A DNA stretch of 64,000 nucleotides from DATAFF01 sp044870245 (GTDB lineage: Bacteria > Pseudomonadota > Alphaproteobacteria > Rhizobiales > Aestuariivirgaceae), in the NCBI GenBank assembly GCA_044870245.1, contig JBIOYR010000069.1, forward strand, positions 1 to 64,000. The letters are read 5' to 3'. A program made the position numbers and the translations under genes. Each line of letters starts with the position of its first letter. The first letter of the stretch is position 1. The notes below the pieces were generated by a model that did not search any database, had not been told where the DNA came from, and was given only the letters and a program-made list of their open reading frames with translations. This document shows, one piece after another, positions 8,414-18,200 of this stretch.

Positions 8414-9562
8414 TTATTCCGAGACCAGCCCCCTTTTGGTCTGAGGGGCGCTTCGCACCGTTTCGAGCGGAATCTTCAGATGCGCCTGGGCCATCTTGTC
8501 GGGCATGCGGGCGATCCATTCATTGAGCGAGATGTCGTGGTAATGCGCCGCCTTGAACAGCTCGAGAAATACGGCATCCTCGCTGCCGGTATTCTCGATG
8601 CAGTGACCGGCGGCGCTTGGGACGAAACCGACATCATTGGCATTGAGGTCGACGGTCCGCGCGGTCGCCCGCGTGGTGACCACAGTCATTCGCCCCTTGC
8701 CCCTGATCCAATATTGCCATTCGCTGGCATTAGGGTGCCAATGCATCTCGCGCATCGCTCCCGGCTTGATCGTCACCATGGCGGCAGCAATCCCGGTCGA
8801 CACCGGAAAGTTGCTGGAATCGACGATTCGTGCGGTGCCGCCCGGCGCTGTCAGCGTCGGCTCCATCGCCGCCATCCTGAAGGTGTATCGGCGGTCGGTT
8901 TCGAGATAGGAACCAAGGAACCGCTTGTCGTCCGCGAGTGGTCCGGGGAGGATCGCATCGAATATGTAAAGCTCCTTTTGCGGCAAGCGGTCGAAGGTGG
9001 CTCTGGTCCAACCGGTGTTCTTGCTCACCATCTCCGGTGAGGTGTGGGCCAGGAACTCAGACAGCAGGAAGGTGTCATCCTCCGAAAAATCACCCTGATC
9101 GAAGACCAAAAGGAACTCGCAGCCATCATCGGACAGACCCTGGATGGAATGCGGCAAACCGGCCGGGAAGTACCAGAGGTCGCCGGCTTCGACATCGTCG
9201 ATGAACATCTTGCCGTCGGCCTGCAGCAGGCTGACGCGCGCCCTGCCGGTCAACATGATGGCCCATTCATTTGCCGTGTGCCAATGGAGCTCGCGAAAGG
9301 ATCCGGGATCAAGGCGCATATTCACGCCGGCGAGATCCCTCGAGGAAGGGAGCTCGCGTTGCGTGACCTGATGAGTCCAACCCCCCTCCTGCACCCGCCG
9401 CGGGGCGAGATCGAAGGAGTACCAGAGCGGACCCGGATTGCCGCGATCGGTGAAGGGTGGCGCGTTGCTGCTGGGATTTTCCCGCAGCAGCGGCGTATTC
9501 TCCGGCCCGGGATCGCTCAGCTTGCGTTCGACATCGGGTCCTCCGGTTGGCGGGTTTTTCAT
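8414..9562 (-). CDS. Oxalate decarboxylase-type bicupin
   Basis: This two-domain cupin matches oxalate decarboxylase (oxalate to formate plus CO2, Mn-dependent). The N-terminal cupin ligands are H93 and H95 (ELHWH), E99 and H138 (GLPHS). A second set appears in MHWHPNASEW and AAGHCIENTGSED. The lid loop reads SEDDT at 160-164, matching the SENST lid of the Bacillus enzyme and keeping the catalytic Glu (E161). The ATG at 9562 has GGAG seven bases upstream; a TTG two codons earlier is less likely. There is no signal peptide, so it is cytoplasmic. It is convergent with the TadE pair and stands alone, without an oxalate-CoA ligase or transporter beside it. Confidence 0.9.
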   Translation of the reverse strand: MKNPPTGGPDVERKLSDPGPENTPLLRENPSSNAPPFTDRGNPGPLWYSFDLAPRRVQEGGWTHQVTQRELPSSRDLAGVNMRLDPGSFRELHWHTANEWAIMLTGRARVSLLQADGKMFIDDVEAGDLWYFPAGLPHSIQGLSDDGCEFLLVFDQGDFSEDDTFLLSEFLAHTSPEMVSKNTGWTRATFDRLPQKELYIFDAILPGPLADDKRFLGSYLETDRRYTFRMAAMEPTLTAPGGTARIVDSSNFPVSTGIAAAMVTIKPGAMREMHWHPNASEWQYWIRGKGRMTVVTTRATARTVDLNANDVGFVPSAAGHCIENTGSEDAVFLELFKAAHYHDISLNEWIARMPDKMAQAHLKIPLETVRSAPQTKRGLVSE

Positions 9563-9702
9563 CAGCAATCTCCATTTCAGCCGGACAATGCGTCCACTAT
9601 AGAGGATCCTGGGTCAAATTCCCGCCTGCTGACAGCTGGTGTCATCAGCCGTCTGTCAGCATGCAGGCTCATGATTCCCCAGAACCACTCGCGGGCGCCC
9701 TC

Positions 9703-10563
9703 ATGAACGAATCGCATTATCGTCTCGGATTGGCGCTCATCACAGCGTCAGCGGTGGCCTGGAGCACTGCCGGTCTCTTTACGCGGTTGTTGGCGCTCGA
9801 CAGCTGGACCATGCTCGCTTGGAGAGGCGTGTTCGGGGCACTCGGAATTGGGGTGTTCATGCTGGTTCTGGAGGGTTGGAACGCTTGGACGAGCGCTTTG
9901 CGGATGGGTTGGCCTGGACTCTTGTTCATCATCTGCTCGACAGTCGGCATGATATTCTTCATCACATCGCTCACTCACACGACGGTCGCCCATGTCGCGG
10001 TTATCTATGCGACGATCCCATTCACCGCGGCCGCTCTCGCCTGGGTGTTCCTCGGCGAAAATCCGACGGCAAGCGCGATCATTGCGAGCATCGCAGCATT
10101 TGCAGGTGTGGCGCTGATGGTCGGCCTGTCGGTCGAGGGTACGCTGGTTGGCGACCTGCTGGCATTCGGGATGACTTTTTCAATGTCCGCGATGACTGTC
10201 ATCGCGCGCTCCTTCTCCAACATTTCCGTGCTCGCCGCGGCGGCCCTGTCGGCCTTGCTGGCGGGGATCGCCTGCTGGCCGCTCGGCGCACCCTTGGCCG
10301 TGAACGGACATGAATTCCTGTTGCTCGCACTTTTCGGGTTGGTTAACTCGGCGGTCGGGCTTGGTCTCTTCACGGTCGGCGCACGATTTCTGCCGGCGAT
10401 CGAGACGGCACTGATCGGCTCGCTCGATGCGCCTCTCGCCCCCATTTGGGTGTGGCTCGCTTTCGACGAGACCCCCAGCACCATCACGCTCATTGGCGCA
10501 CTGATCGTCTTCACGGCGGTCGTCACTCATTTGGTCCTCAGCGCCATCAAGTCGACGCGCTAG
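9703..10563 (+). CDS. DMT-superfamily (EamA) transporter
   Basis: This is a 286-residue membrane protein with about ten hydrophobic helices in two EamA repeats. The first repeat begins GLALITASAVAWSTAGLFTR and the second ends in APIWVWLAFDETPS, the usual signature region. The ATG at 9703 begins the first helix properly; an in-frame ATG at 9661 would add 14 residues. Neither has a clear ribosome site. The family exports amino acids or other small metabolites; the substrate is unknown. A 22-base gap separates it from the epimerase gene. Confidence 0.88.
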   Translation: MNESHYRLGLALITASAVAWSTAGLFTRLLALDSWTMLAWRGVFGALGIGVFMLVLEGWNAWTSALRMGWPGLLFIICSTVGMIFFITSLTHTTVAHVAVIYATIPFTAAALAWVFLGENPTASAIIASIAAFAGVALMVGLSVEGTLVGDLLAFGMTFSMSAMTVIARSFSNISVLAAAALSALLAGIACWPLGAPLAVNGHEFLLLALFGLVNSAVGLGLFTVGARFLPAIETALIGSLDAPLAPIWVWLAFDETPSTITLIGALIVFTAVVTHLVLSAIKSTR

Positions 10564-10585
10564 CAGTAAAGGTCAGGCCAGGTCG

Positions 10586-11596
10586 ATGGAACAGCCATTC
10601 GGGATGCATGAGGGAAGGGCGGTCAGCGCCTACAGTCTGAGGAACGCGCATGGGCTGGTGGCGCGTCTCACCAATTTTGGGGCACGGCTCATCGCGATGA
10701 TGGTGCCGGACCGGAACGGTTCATTGGCGGATGTGGTGCTTGGCTTCGACGACCTCGCGGCCTATGCCGCAAGCAACTGCTATTTCGGTGCGACATGCGG
10801 CCGTTACGGCAATCGAATCAAGCAGGGCCGGTTCGTCCTGGGCGGTCGGTCGGTCGAGGTCAGTCGAAATGATGGGCCGAACCATCTTCATGGCGGTTTC
10901 AAGGGATTCGACAAACAGGTGTGGGATGCCGAAATCGACCAGGTTGAAAATTCCGTCACTTTCTCGCTGATATCGGAGGACGGGGATGAAGGGTTCCCGG
11001 GGCGGCTTATCGCCAGGTCGAAATACTGCCTCACCGACGACGACCGATTGATCATCACCATGACGGCGTCGACCGGACAGGAAACGGTAGTGAACCTCGT
11101 GCATCATTCCTACTGGAATCTCGCAGGTCATGATTCAGGCGACGTCCTCGATCAGGTGCTGCAGGTCAATGCGGGATTCTATACGCCGGTCGATGACGAG
11201 CTCATGCCGATCGGCGAGATCCTGTCGGTTGCCGGGACGGCGTTCGACTTCCGCGAAGAGAAGGCGATTGGCCGCGATGGCGGCAGATACGACCATAATT
11301 GGATCATTGGCGATTTCGGGCCAGGTTTGAGGCCGGTCGCCGCGCTGCATGATCCAAAATCCGGGAGAGCGATGGAGGTCAGGTCGAGCGAGCCTGGAGT
11401 CCAGATCTACACGGCCGGCTATATTGACCCTCCGGTGACCGGCAAGGGCGGTCAGCTCTATCGGCGATATTCGGGGATCACCTTCGAAACTCAGAAATTT
11501 CCTGATTCGCCGAATTTCGCGCATTTTCCTGATGCCCGGTTGCAGCCCGGCGGACTCTATGAACATCTCATGGAGATCCGATTCCTCGTCCGATGA
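10586..11596 (+). CDS. galM: Aldose 1-epimerase (mutarotase)
   Basis: This enzyme interconverts alpha and beta anomers of aldoses. The GalM motifs are present: NHLHGG (catalytic H102), VHHSYWNLAGH (second His) and GITFETQKFPDSPN (catalytic Glu). The length of 336 residues matches the family, with no signal peptide. It directly follows the EamA transporter, which may export or import a related metabolite, though that link is only positional. Confidence 0.93.
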   Translation: MEQPFGMHEGRAVSAYSLRNAHGLVARLTNFGARLIAMMVPDRNGSLADVVLGFDDLAAYAASNCYFGATCGRYGNRIKQGRFVLGGRSVEVSRNDGPNHLHGGFKGFDKQVWDAEIDQVENSVTFSLISEDGDEGFPGRLIARSKYCLTDDDRLIITMTASTGQETVVNLVHHSYWNLAGHDSGDVLDQVLQVNAGFYTPVDDELMPIGEILSVAGTAFDFREEKAIGRDGGRYDHNWIIGDFGPGLRPVAALHDPKSGRAMEVRSSEPGVQIYTAGYIDPPVTGKGGQLYRRYSGITFETQKFPDSPNFAHFPDARLQPGGLYEHLMEIRFLVR

Positions 11597-11690
11597 CCGT
11601 CGTCGCGGCGAATGGTCCATGTGGGAAACCTCGAGCCACGCAAGATTGTTCGTGGATTCCGAGGAGGATCGACTTCAGGAGGTGAAATCG

Positions 11691-12038
11691 ATGAAGACGA
11701 CCTGGAAACCGCATGAGAAACACGGTGAATTGACGGAACGGAGCGATCTGCCCGACAGCGTCTTTGCCTTTCCCAAACAACGCAAGGAACCGATGACGGA
11801 CGCCAGCCACGTCAGAAATGCCATTGCCCGTTTCGATCAGACGATCGGCGTGTCCGACGAAGATCGCAAGCTGGCCTTTGCCAATATCAAGAAGGCAGCC
11901 GGGCATTATGGGGTCGAAATGTCGGAATCGGACTGGACCGAATTGGGCAAGCGTCCGAGCACGGGTCGAACGGCGGCCGATCGGAGGGCGTCAGCGCGAA
12001 AGGCAGCGGCGACGAGGAAGAAACGGCAGGCGCATTAG
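11691..12038 (+). CDS. Small basic-tailed protein of unknown function (DUF6582-like)
   Basis: This is a 115-residue soluble protein. The start is fixed by a strong AGGAGGTGAAATCG immediately before the ATG. The middle part (HVRNAIARFDQTIGVSDEDR, then FANIKKAAGHYGVE) looks helical and resembles a small family of rhizobial proteins of unknown function that I recall as DUF6582. The last 25 residues are Arg/Lys/Ala-rich (RRASARKAAATRKKRQ), which suggests nucleic-acid contact. Its stop codon overlaps the stop of the convergent FAD oxidoreductase gene. Confidence 0.7.
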   Translation: MKTTWKPHEKHGELTERSDLPDSVFAFPKQRKEPMTDASHVRNAIARFDQTIGVSDEDRKLAFANIKKAAGHYGVEMSESDWTELGKRPSTGRTAADRRASARKAAATRKKRQAH

Positions 12039-13618
12039 GGTTTGATCTCGGCTCCGGGGAAGGCGAGCCCAAGATCGGCACAGATCAGGGCTGCAGCATT
12101 TCGGCCGGGGCACATGGTGACACCCGAGCCGGGATGGCTGCCGGCGCCACAGAGATAGACGTTCTTCACCGTCGAACGATAACCGCTCATTTCGGGAATC
12201 GGGCGAAATGCCCCGATCTGGTACGGCACAAAGGCGCCATGCTGGTGGGTGCCGTGGACTGCGCTCGGCATCCGCCGCTCGTAGTCGAGTGGCGACTGGA
12301 CGGAACGGGCAACGATGTTCCGGCGCAGCCCGGGCAGGAAGCCGTCGTCCAGCCATTCGAGCACGTTGTCGGCATAGGCGTCCTTGATCACATCCCAGTC
12401 GGTGCCGGCGATCCGCCCCGACGCATCGCCGGCAATCCGGTAAGGGACGAAGTGAACGATGAATTTCATCAGCGCTTTGCCGGCAGGCGACCGACTCGAA
12501 TCGACCGCCGACTCATTGATGATACCGACCATGGGATGGACTGGCAGCCGACCGGCACGAATGTCGACGAAGCTTTGGGCGAGAAGATCCATGGAAGCTT
12601 CCGAAGCATGGAGGTAACCGGCCTTGGCAACTTCACTGCCGGCGCGGTAGGCGACTGGCTTGTCAAGTGCGGCATAGATTCCGAAAAAGGAGGGTCCCCA
12701 TTCGTAGTCGCGAATTTGCTTGGCAACCGATTGCCCCACCACAGCCTCGCCAAGGAGGTCGAGAGCGAGGTGCCGAGGGTCAGTGTTGACGGCGATCAGG
12801 TCACGGACGCGGATCGTTTCGCCGGTTCGCAGATGAACAGCGCTGGCGCGATCGCGATTCAGCTCGATCGCGGTGACCTCGGCATTCAATCGGACCTCGC
12901 CTCCATGCTTGGCAAGAACCGCGGCAAGAGCCAGGGACACCCGGTGCATCCCGCCTTGGACAATGCTGACGCCGACATCCTGCACAGCCGACATGAACAG
13001 CCAGGCGAAGTTGGCCCCCAGCGGATCATCCGGTGCAAGCCCGGCATGAAGCCCGGCCGAGGCGAAGAACAAGCGCATTTCAGGTGATTCAAACGTCGCA
13101 TCGACCCATGAACGGGCGTTCTGAATCTCCAAACGATACTGTTCGGCGCCGTCCGGTCGGCTGAGCATGGTGGCGAGGCTTGTCGGAGCATTGTTCAATG
13201 CGGCGACGATGTCAGGCTTGGCGCCAAGAAATCGCCGATAGCAGGCGCGCCAGGCGTCGGCATCGCGGCGTGAGAACTGCGCCATGCTGGAGCAGGTTGC
13301 CTCGATGTCCCGTCCGATGGTGAAGGAGCGGCCATCCGGGAAGATCTGCGCCCAGTTCGGATCGGGCGTGATCAGCGTGAGACCGTGCTCGGCAAGACCG
13401 AGCTCGGCAGGTGCCGGCGAGAGCTTGGCCACCAGATAACCGCTTGCATGCACATCAGACAGGTGGCCGGGGGCGGCCAGCTCCTCCGAGATCGTCATGC
13501 CGCCGACCGCGTCGCCGCGTTCCAGAACAAGCGTCCGCAGGCCGGCCTTGGCAAGATAGCAGGCACAGATCAAGCCGTTGTGGCCTGCTCCAATGACAAC
13601 GGCGTCGAATTCGGGCAT
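12035..13618 (-). CDS. FAD-dependent oxidoreductase of the phytoene desaturase-like family
   Basis: The N-terminus carries the FAD dinucleotide-binding motif VVIGAGHNGLICACYLAKAG, followed by the GG-doublet region (GDAVGGMTISEE). The C-terminus has the second FAD-contact segment YLCGAGSHPGSGVTMCPGRN. The length of 527 residues and overall pattern match NAD(P)/FAD-dependent oxidoreductases related to phytoene dehydrogenase and retinol saturase (PYROXD2-like). No carotenoid genes lie nearby, so the substrate is unknown. The stop overlaps the small gene opposite. Confidence 0.88.
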   Translation of the reverse strand: MPEFDAVVIGAGHNGLICACYLAKAGLRTLVLERGDAVGGMTISEELAAPGHLSDVHASGYLVAKLSPAPAELGLAEHGLTLITPDPNWAQIFPDGRSFTIGRDIEATCSSMAQFSRRDADAWRACYRRFLGAKPDIVAALNNAPTSLATMLSRPDGAEQYRLEIQNARSWVDATFESPEMRLFFASAGLHAGLAPDDPLGANFAWLFMSAVQDVGVSIVQGGMHRVSLALAAVLAKHGGEVRLNAEVTAIELNRDRASAVHLRTGETIRVRDLIAVNTDPRHLALDLLGEAVVGQSVAKQIRDYEWGPSFFGIYAALDKPVAYRAGSEVAKAGYLHASEASMDLLAQSFVDIRAGRLPVHPMVGIINESAVDSSRSPAGKALMKFIVHFVPYRIAGDASGRIAGTDWDVIKDAYADNVLEWLDDGFLPGLRRNIVARSVQSPLDYERRMPSAVHGTHQHGAFVPYQIGAFRPIPEMSGYRSTVKNVYLCGAGSHPGSGVTMCPGRNAAALICADLGLAFPGAEIKP

Positions 13619-13621
13619 GGG

Positions 13622-14623
13622 CTAGCGCCTCGGTGGATCTGCACTCTCGAGGAAGCTCTTATCATAGGCCCGGTCGATATCGACCGGCTTGTTCAGCACG
13701 CCCTGCTCGGCGAGCACTCTCGCGGTCTCCTTCCATTGTTCGCCGGTCATCCAGCCGATGCCATGCTCTCTTGTCTGACTGCTCAGGAAGGTGTGCTTGA
13801 GATCGGCTTCGAGCTGCTTGACAAGAACATCCTTGGGCGGTGCATCGACATTGGCTCGGATGATGCTGTCGGCGGCTGCTTCAGGATTGCTGATCACATC
13901 GGCGAATGCCTTCACATAGGCTTTGACAAATCGTTGGACGAGATCGGCCCGCTCCGCAATCATCCGTTCACTGGTGAACAAGCCGGAGCCGAGAACCGTG
14001 TAGCCGAAATCCGATCCAAGCAGGATCGACAGGGAGCCGCTGCCACCCGATCTTGCCTCCAGCACCGGAACCTCGGCATCGATGTACCCCGGCACCGCAT
14101 CGACCTTTCCGGAGAGCAGGTCATCCTCGTATGGTGGTGTCACCGGCGTCTGCTTGATGTCCGCAAGGCTCATCCCGTTGGCATCCAGAAAGGCCTTGAG
14201 GAACACATAGGTCGATCCGGCAGCCTGGACGCCAATGCTGAGGCCTTGCAGATCCTTCGGGCTATCGAGGATCTTTCGCCTGGCGAGCGCGATCATGGCG
14301 AGCGGGCTCTTTTGATTGACCGCAAGGAGCGCAACCGCGGGGACGCCCTGCTCACGCGACACCACAAGAGTGGGCAAGTCGGCAAAACCGAAATCGGCAC
14401 TTCCGGCTCCGACAAGGGCAAGGGCGTCGGAGGAACTTGTTCCCGTTCTGACAGCAGCGACCTCGATACCCTGCTCCTTGAAGTAACTTTTTTGGTCGGC
14501 GACGAAAACCATCGCGTGACTGCCACGTATCAGCCAGTCCAGCTGCACGGTGACCCGATCGGCGGCATGCGCTCCGTTGCCGAGAAGGCCAAGCAGGCCT
14601 GCAACGAAAAGTGAGGTTCTCAA
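13622..14623 (-). CDS. NitT/TauT-type ABC substrate-binding protein (orphan)
   Basis: This is a periplasmic binding protein of the SsuA/TauA/ThiY type: VTVQLDWLIRGSHAMVFVAD, then KSYFKEQGIEV, and GSADFGFADLPTL are characteristic. The best start is the TTG at 14623, which yields a clean signal peptide (RTSLFVAGLLGLLGNGAHA) and about 333 residues. Upstream in-frame ATGs would add a non-signal extension that overlaps the divergent gene. No permease or ATPase gene adjoins it, so it must use components encoded elsewhere. The DWLIRG segment resembles pyrimidine/thiamine-precursor binders, but the ligand is not readable. It ends three bases before the FAD oxidoreductase start and is probably co-transcribed with it. 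Confidence 0.85.
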   Translation of the reverse strand: MRTSLFVAGLLGLLGNGAHAADRVTVQLDWLIRGSHAMVFVADQKSYFKEQGIEVAAVRTGTSSSDALALVGAGSADFGFADLPTLVVSREQGVPAVALLAVNQKSPLAMIALARRKILDSPKDLQGLSIGVQAAGSTYVFLKAFLDANGMSLADIKQTPVTPPYEDDLLSGKVDAVPGYIDAEVPVLEARSGGSGSLSILLGSDFGYTVLGSGLFTSERMIAERADLVQRFVKAYVKAFADVISNPEAAADSIIRANVDAPPKDVLVKQLEADLKHTFLSSQTREHGIGWMTGEQWKETARVLAEQGVLNKPVDIDRAYDKSFLESADPPRR

Positions 14624-14692
14624 CTTCCGGTCCTCTTCATTTGATCGATGACGCCAAGGGACATGCGCAGTTATTCTATCAAGGTCACATCG

Positions 14693-15199
14693 ATGGATTC
14701 GAAGACTATGGACCATGCCGTCAAGGCATTGAAGAGCGACTCGCCAGGACGTGATCGGTTGTTGCAGCTAAACAACGACAATGCGCGCGAGACGTCGCAT
14801 CTGACGGCCGAAAAGTTCGCCGTCATGATCGAGACGGCGCGCGTCGCGACCGTGATCGAGCCTGCACTCGCGTTCATGCTCGCCTTCGACCAGGATGACG
14901 ATTATGACGGCAGGCATTTCCAGTGGTTCCGGCAGCATCTCGATCGATTTTTGTATATCGACCGAGTGATCGTCTCAACGACGCACAGACGGCACGGCTT
15001 GGGCCGGTTGCTCTACGAGGATCTGATCATGCGGGCAGGGCGGTTGGATTGCCGGTTGATCGCCTGCGAAGTGAATTTCCGACCGCCCAATCCGGTATCG
15101 GATGCCTTTCATGCCCGATTCGGGTTCGTCGAGATCGGCCGAGCCATCATTGACAATGGAGAGAAGGGTGTCCGCTATCTGATCAGGCGTGAACGGTAA
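14693..15199 (+). CDS. GNAT-family N-acetyltransferase
   Basis: This is a GCN5-related acetyltransferase. The acetyl-CoA pyrophosphate loop is seen as VIVSTTHRRHGLGRLLYEDL (R/QxxGxG), preceded by an acidic strand (LAFMLAFDQDDDYDG) and followed by FHARFGFVEIGRA. The ATG at 14693 is preceded by AAGG eight bases upstream; in-frame ATGs at 14648 and 14663 are alternatives. It has about 168 residues. It is divergent from the binding-protein gene. The acceptor substrate is unknown. Confidence 0.85.
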   Translation: MDSKTMDHAVKALKSDSPGRDRLLQLNNDNARETSHLTAEKFAVMIETARVATVIEPALAFMLAFDQDDDYDGRHFQWFRQHLDRFLYIDRVIVSTTHRRHGLGRLLYEDLIMRAGRLDCRLIACEVNFRPPNPVSDAFHARFGFVEIGRAIIDNGEKGVRYLIRRER

Positions 15200-15291
15200 A
15201 TACCGACAAATTTCATCAGTGTACGATATTTTCGGTAACCATTGTCGAGTATCCTCCTCGCGTGCTGCTTGTCTCTGGGAAGGCGATCTCA

Positions 15292-18200
15292 ATGAACCGG
15301 TCCTTTTGGGCGCTCTGCTTCAGCGCCCTCGCGATCTCTTGTGTCATTGCCGCGGCGCCGATGGTCTCGGCGCAAACAACCGGCGCGTTCGATCCTTCGC
15401 GGCGAAGCGTGCTGCGCGAGCCCGTCACCCTCTCGAGCAAGGATGGCCTGCTGGAGGTCGAGCTCACGGCGCATCAGGGCGAGGTCGCCCTCGACACGGT
15501 CGCCAAGCCGGTCCAGAACTTCCTCGTCTTCGCCTACAGGCTGGTCCATGGCACAGCCTCGAACGGCAAGCTGGAAGGCGACAATCTCTATCCGGCGCCA
15601 ACCCTCAAGGTCGATCCGGGCGAGAGGCTGGTCATACGCCTCGGCAACGGGCTCACCGCGCTAACCATCAAGGATTTATTCGACCCGATATATATCAAGA
15701 AGGGCGAAGAGGTTCCGCTTTATCCCGCGCAGCTGACCTCGGCACCGCTCAATCTTCACGTCCATGGTGTCCATGTCAGTCCCAAAGGCAATGCCGACAA
15801 TGTGTTGCTTCACATCGCGCCGGGGATGGCGAACACCTATGTCTACGATATTCCCAAGAACATGCCGCAAGGAGCCTATTGGTATCACAGCCATCTTCAC
15901 ACGGTGACGACTGCCCAGACCTACCTCGGCTTGGCCGGTCTCCTGGCAATCGGGCGCACCGACGGCAACATCCCGCTGGTCACTGCGAATCGGATTCCGA
16001 TCCGGAACATGATGCTGCAGTACAATTACGTGTTCGATCGCAAGGGCGGGCTCGCGCAGCTGAACAGTCCCAACTGGTCGATGTGGGTCAGCACACTCAA
16101 GGGACCTAAGGGCGGTGAGCTCGCCGATGGGAAGTACAGCCCGTCGCTGGCGCCGATCAATTTTGCCGAGTCAAAGATCGGCGAGCGGGCCGCGACGGTG
16201 TGGTATTCGGGGCCGCTGTCGATCCAGAATTACCGCGGCCTGTTTCAGTTCATTCCCAGCAATCTGCAGCAATTCACGCCGCATGACGGCAAGGCCGAGA
16301 ACAGCGTGGCGGCCGATCCGTCGCTGCCGGACTATCTGCGCGACATTCAGTTCACAGTGAACGGTCAGTTCCAGCCGGTGATCAAGAGCAAGCCCGGACA
16401 GACCGAAATCTGGGTGCTGGCGAATATCAGCGACATGGCCTACATGAACGTGCAGCTCACCGAGACCGCGACCGGACGACACCCCCAGATCGCCATCATA
16501 GGCCAGGACGGCAATCCTTATCCTGCGGTGCACTATCCGGTCACCGATAACGGGACGCGGTTGCTGATTCCACCGGCAAGCCGTTTTGCCATTGCGGTGA
16601 CGATGCCGGCAAAGGGGGACCTCATTCTCGAGATACCGCCACGCGGCGGCGGCGCGAAGACGATGATCGCGCCAGGAGTGCTCTACACCAACAATGGTAG
16701 CGAAACTCCGCCCGGCGTGCTCGGCAGCCTGAGCGTCCTTCCCTCGGCAGTGAGCTATGTGGATGGTTTCTTCGCCTTTCCGACGCAGGTCCTCGCCCGG
16801 GCGATATCGGAAGGCGGCAAGGGAAGGACGACCATCTTCAAGGAGGGTCAGGCACTCAACGCCTATGACTCCTTTGTCGATGTCTCCAAGGTCGAGCCCG
16901 ACGTCAAGCGGGAACTGTTGATCTCAGGTGGGTTCCTCAACGACCTGGCAAGCCCGTCCGACCCGAAATCCTTCGTCTATGCGTTCGAGAACATCGGCTT
17001 CCCGAATGCGCCGGTGTTCCAGCCGCGGCTTGGCTCGGTTGAAGAATGGACCTTCGTCAACAAGAACAATGACGAGCATCCGATCCATGTCCATGTCAAC
17101 GATTTCCAAACCGTTGCGTATGACGACCCGACAGTCGGGCTCACGACGGGGCCCGAAATGTGGGGCGAGGACAATGCCAATGTTCCGGCGCCGACATTGG
17201 GGCCGGAAGAAAGCGTCGTCCAGCCGGGCCGGCTGTCGATACGCACCAAGTTCGAGGACTATACCGGCCTCTTCGTGATGCACTGCCATCGGTTGAATCA
17301 CGAGGACAATGGCCTGATGATGCTGGTCAATGTCATTCCGGCCGCATCGACATATGCGGTGGTGATTCCCGGCGCGACAGGCAAGAGCTCAGAGGTGAAA
17401 ATCTATGATGCGGCCGGCGATCGGCTGGTTGGCACAGTGACGCCATTCCCCGGCTATGAAGGCGTTCCAACAGTGACGATGGGCGATGTCGATGCCGACA
17501 ATGTCCTCGACCTCGTGGTCGGCGCCGGCAAAAATCATGCCCCGGAGGTCGTCGTCTATTCGGGCAAGGAAGACAAGGGCAAGGCTCCATTCACCATCGA
17601 GCTTGCGCGTTTCATGGCCTTCGCACCTGATGCGCGTGGCGGCGTCAGCGTGGCTTCAGCACAGATCGACGGCAGCGTCGCTGACAATATCATCGTCGGC
17701 TCCGGTTCCGGAGTCCTCGACGAAGTTCGAATCTACCGACTGCCGGCGAAGCGGGGAACAGCACCGGATCTCTTCGCGTCGTTCAATCCTTACGACGATG
17801 ACCAGTCAGGGGTGACCGTCAGCGCCGGCTTCGTCGACTTCGCTACCGGACGCAGCAGCATCGTGACAGCGGCGGGCCCGGGCGGCCCAGGAATGGTGAA
17901 GGTCTTCAATTTCTCGCTGATGCAGCCCGTCAAGGCACAAGACCAGCAGAGCAGTCCACCGAAGCCAGCGACCACGGCGAGCTTTACACCATTCGGCGAG
18001 ACGTATCGCGGCGGCGTGTCGCTCGCCACCGGCTGGCTTGCCGCATCGCTGGGCGGCGCGGAGCGGATCGTCGTCGGCCAACTTTCCGAGGGCGGAAAAG
18101 TCAAGGTCTATTCGAGCGGCTCGCGGCTGGATGGCGGACCGCCGATGTATCTCCACAGTGCGATGGAACATCAGCACGTCGAATTCGCCGAGGTTGCCAG

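Noticed and set aside
12134..13087. 317-codon + strand frame opposite the FAD oxidoreductase
   Set aside because: It is low-complexity, Arg/Gly-rich and motif-free, and it lies wholly inside a well-supported gene on the other strand.
15201..15237. TACCGA ... TCGGTA inverted pair upstream of the multicopper oxidase
   Set aside because: Six-base arms 25 bases apart are expected by chance; nothing else supports an operator.
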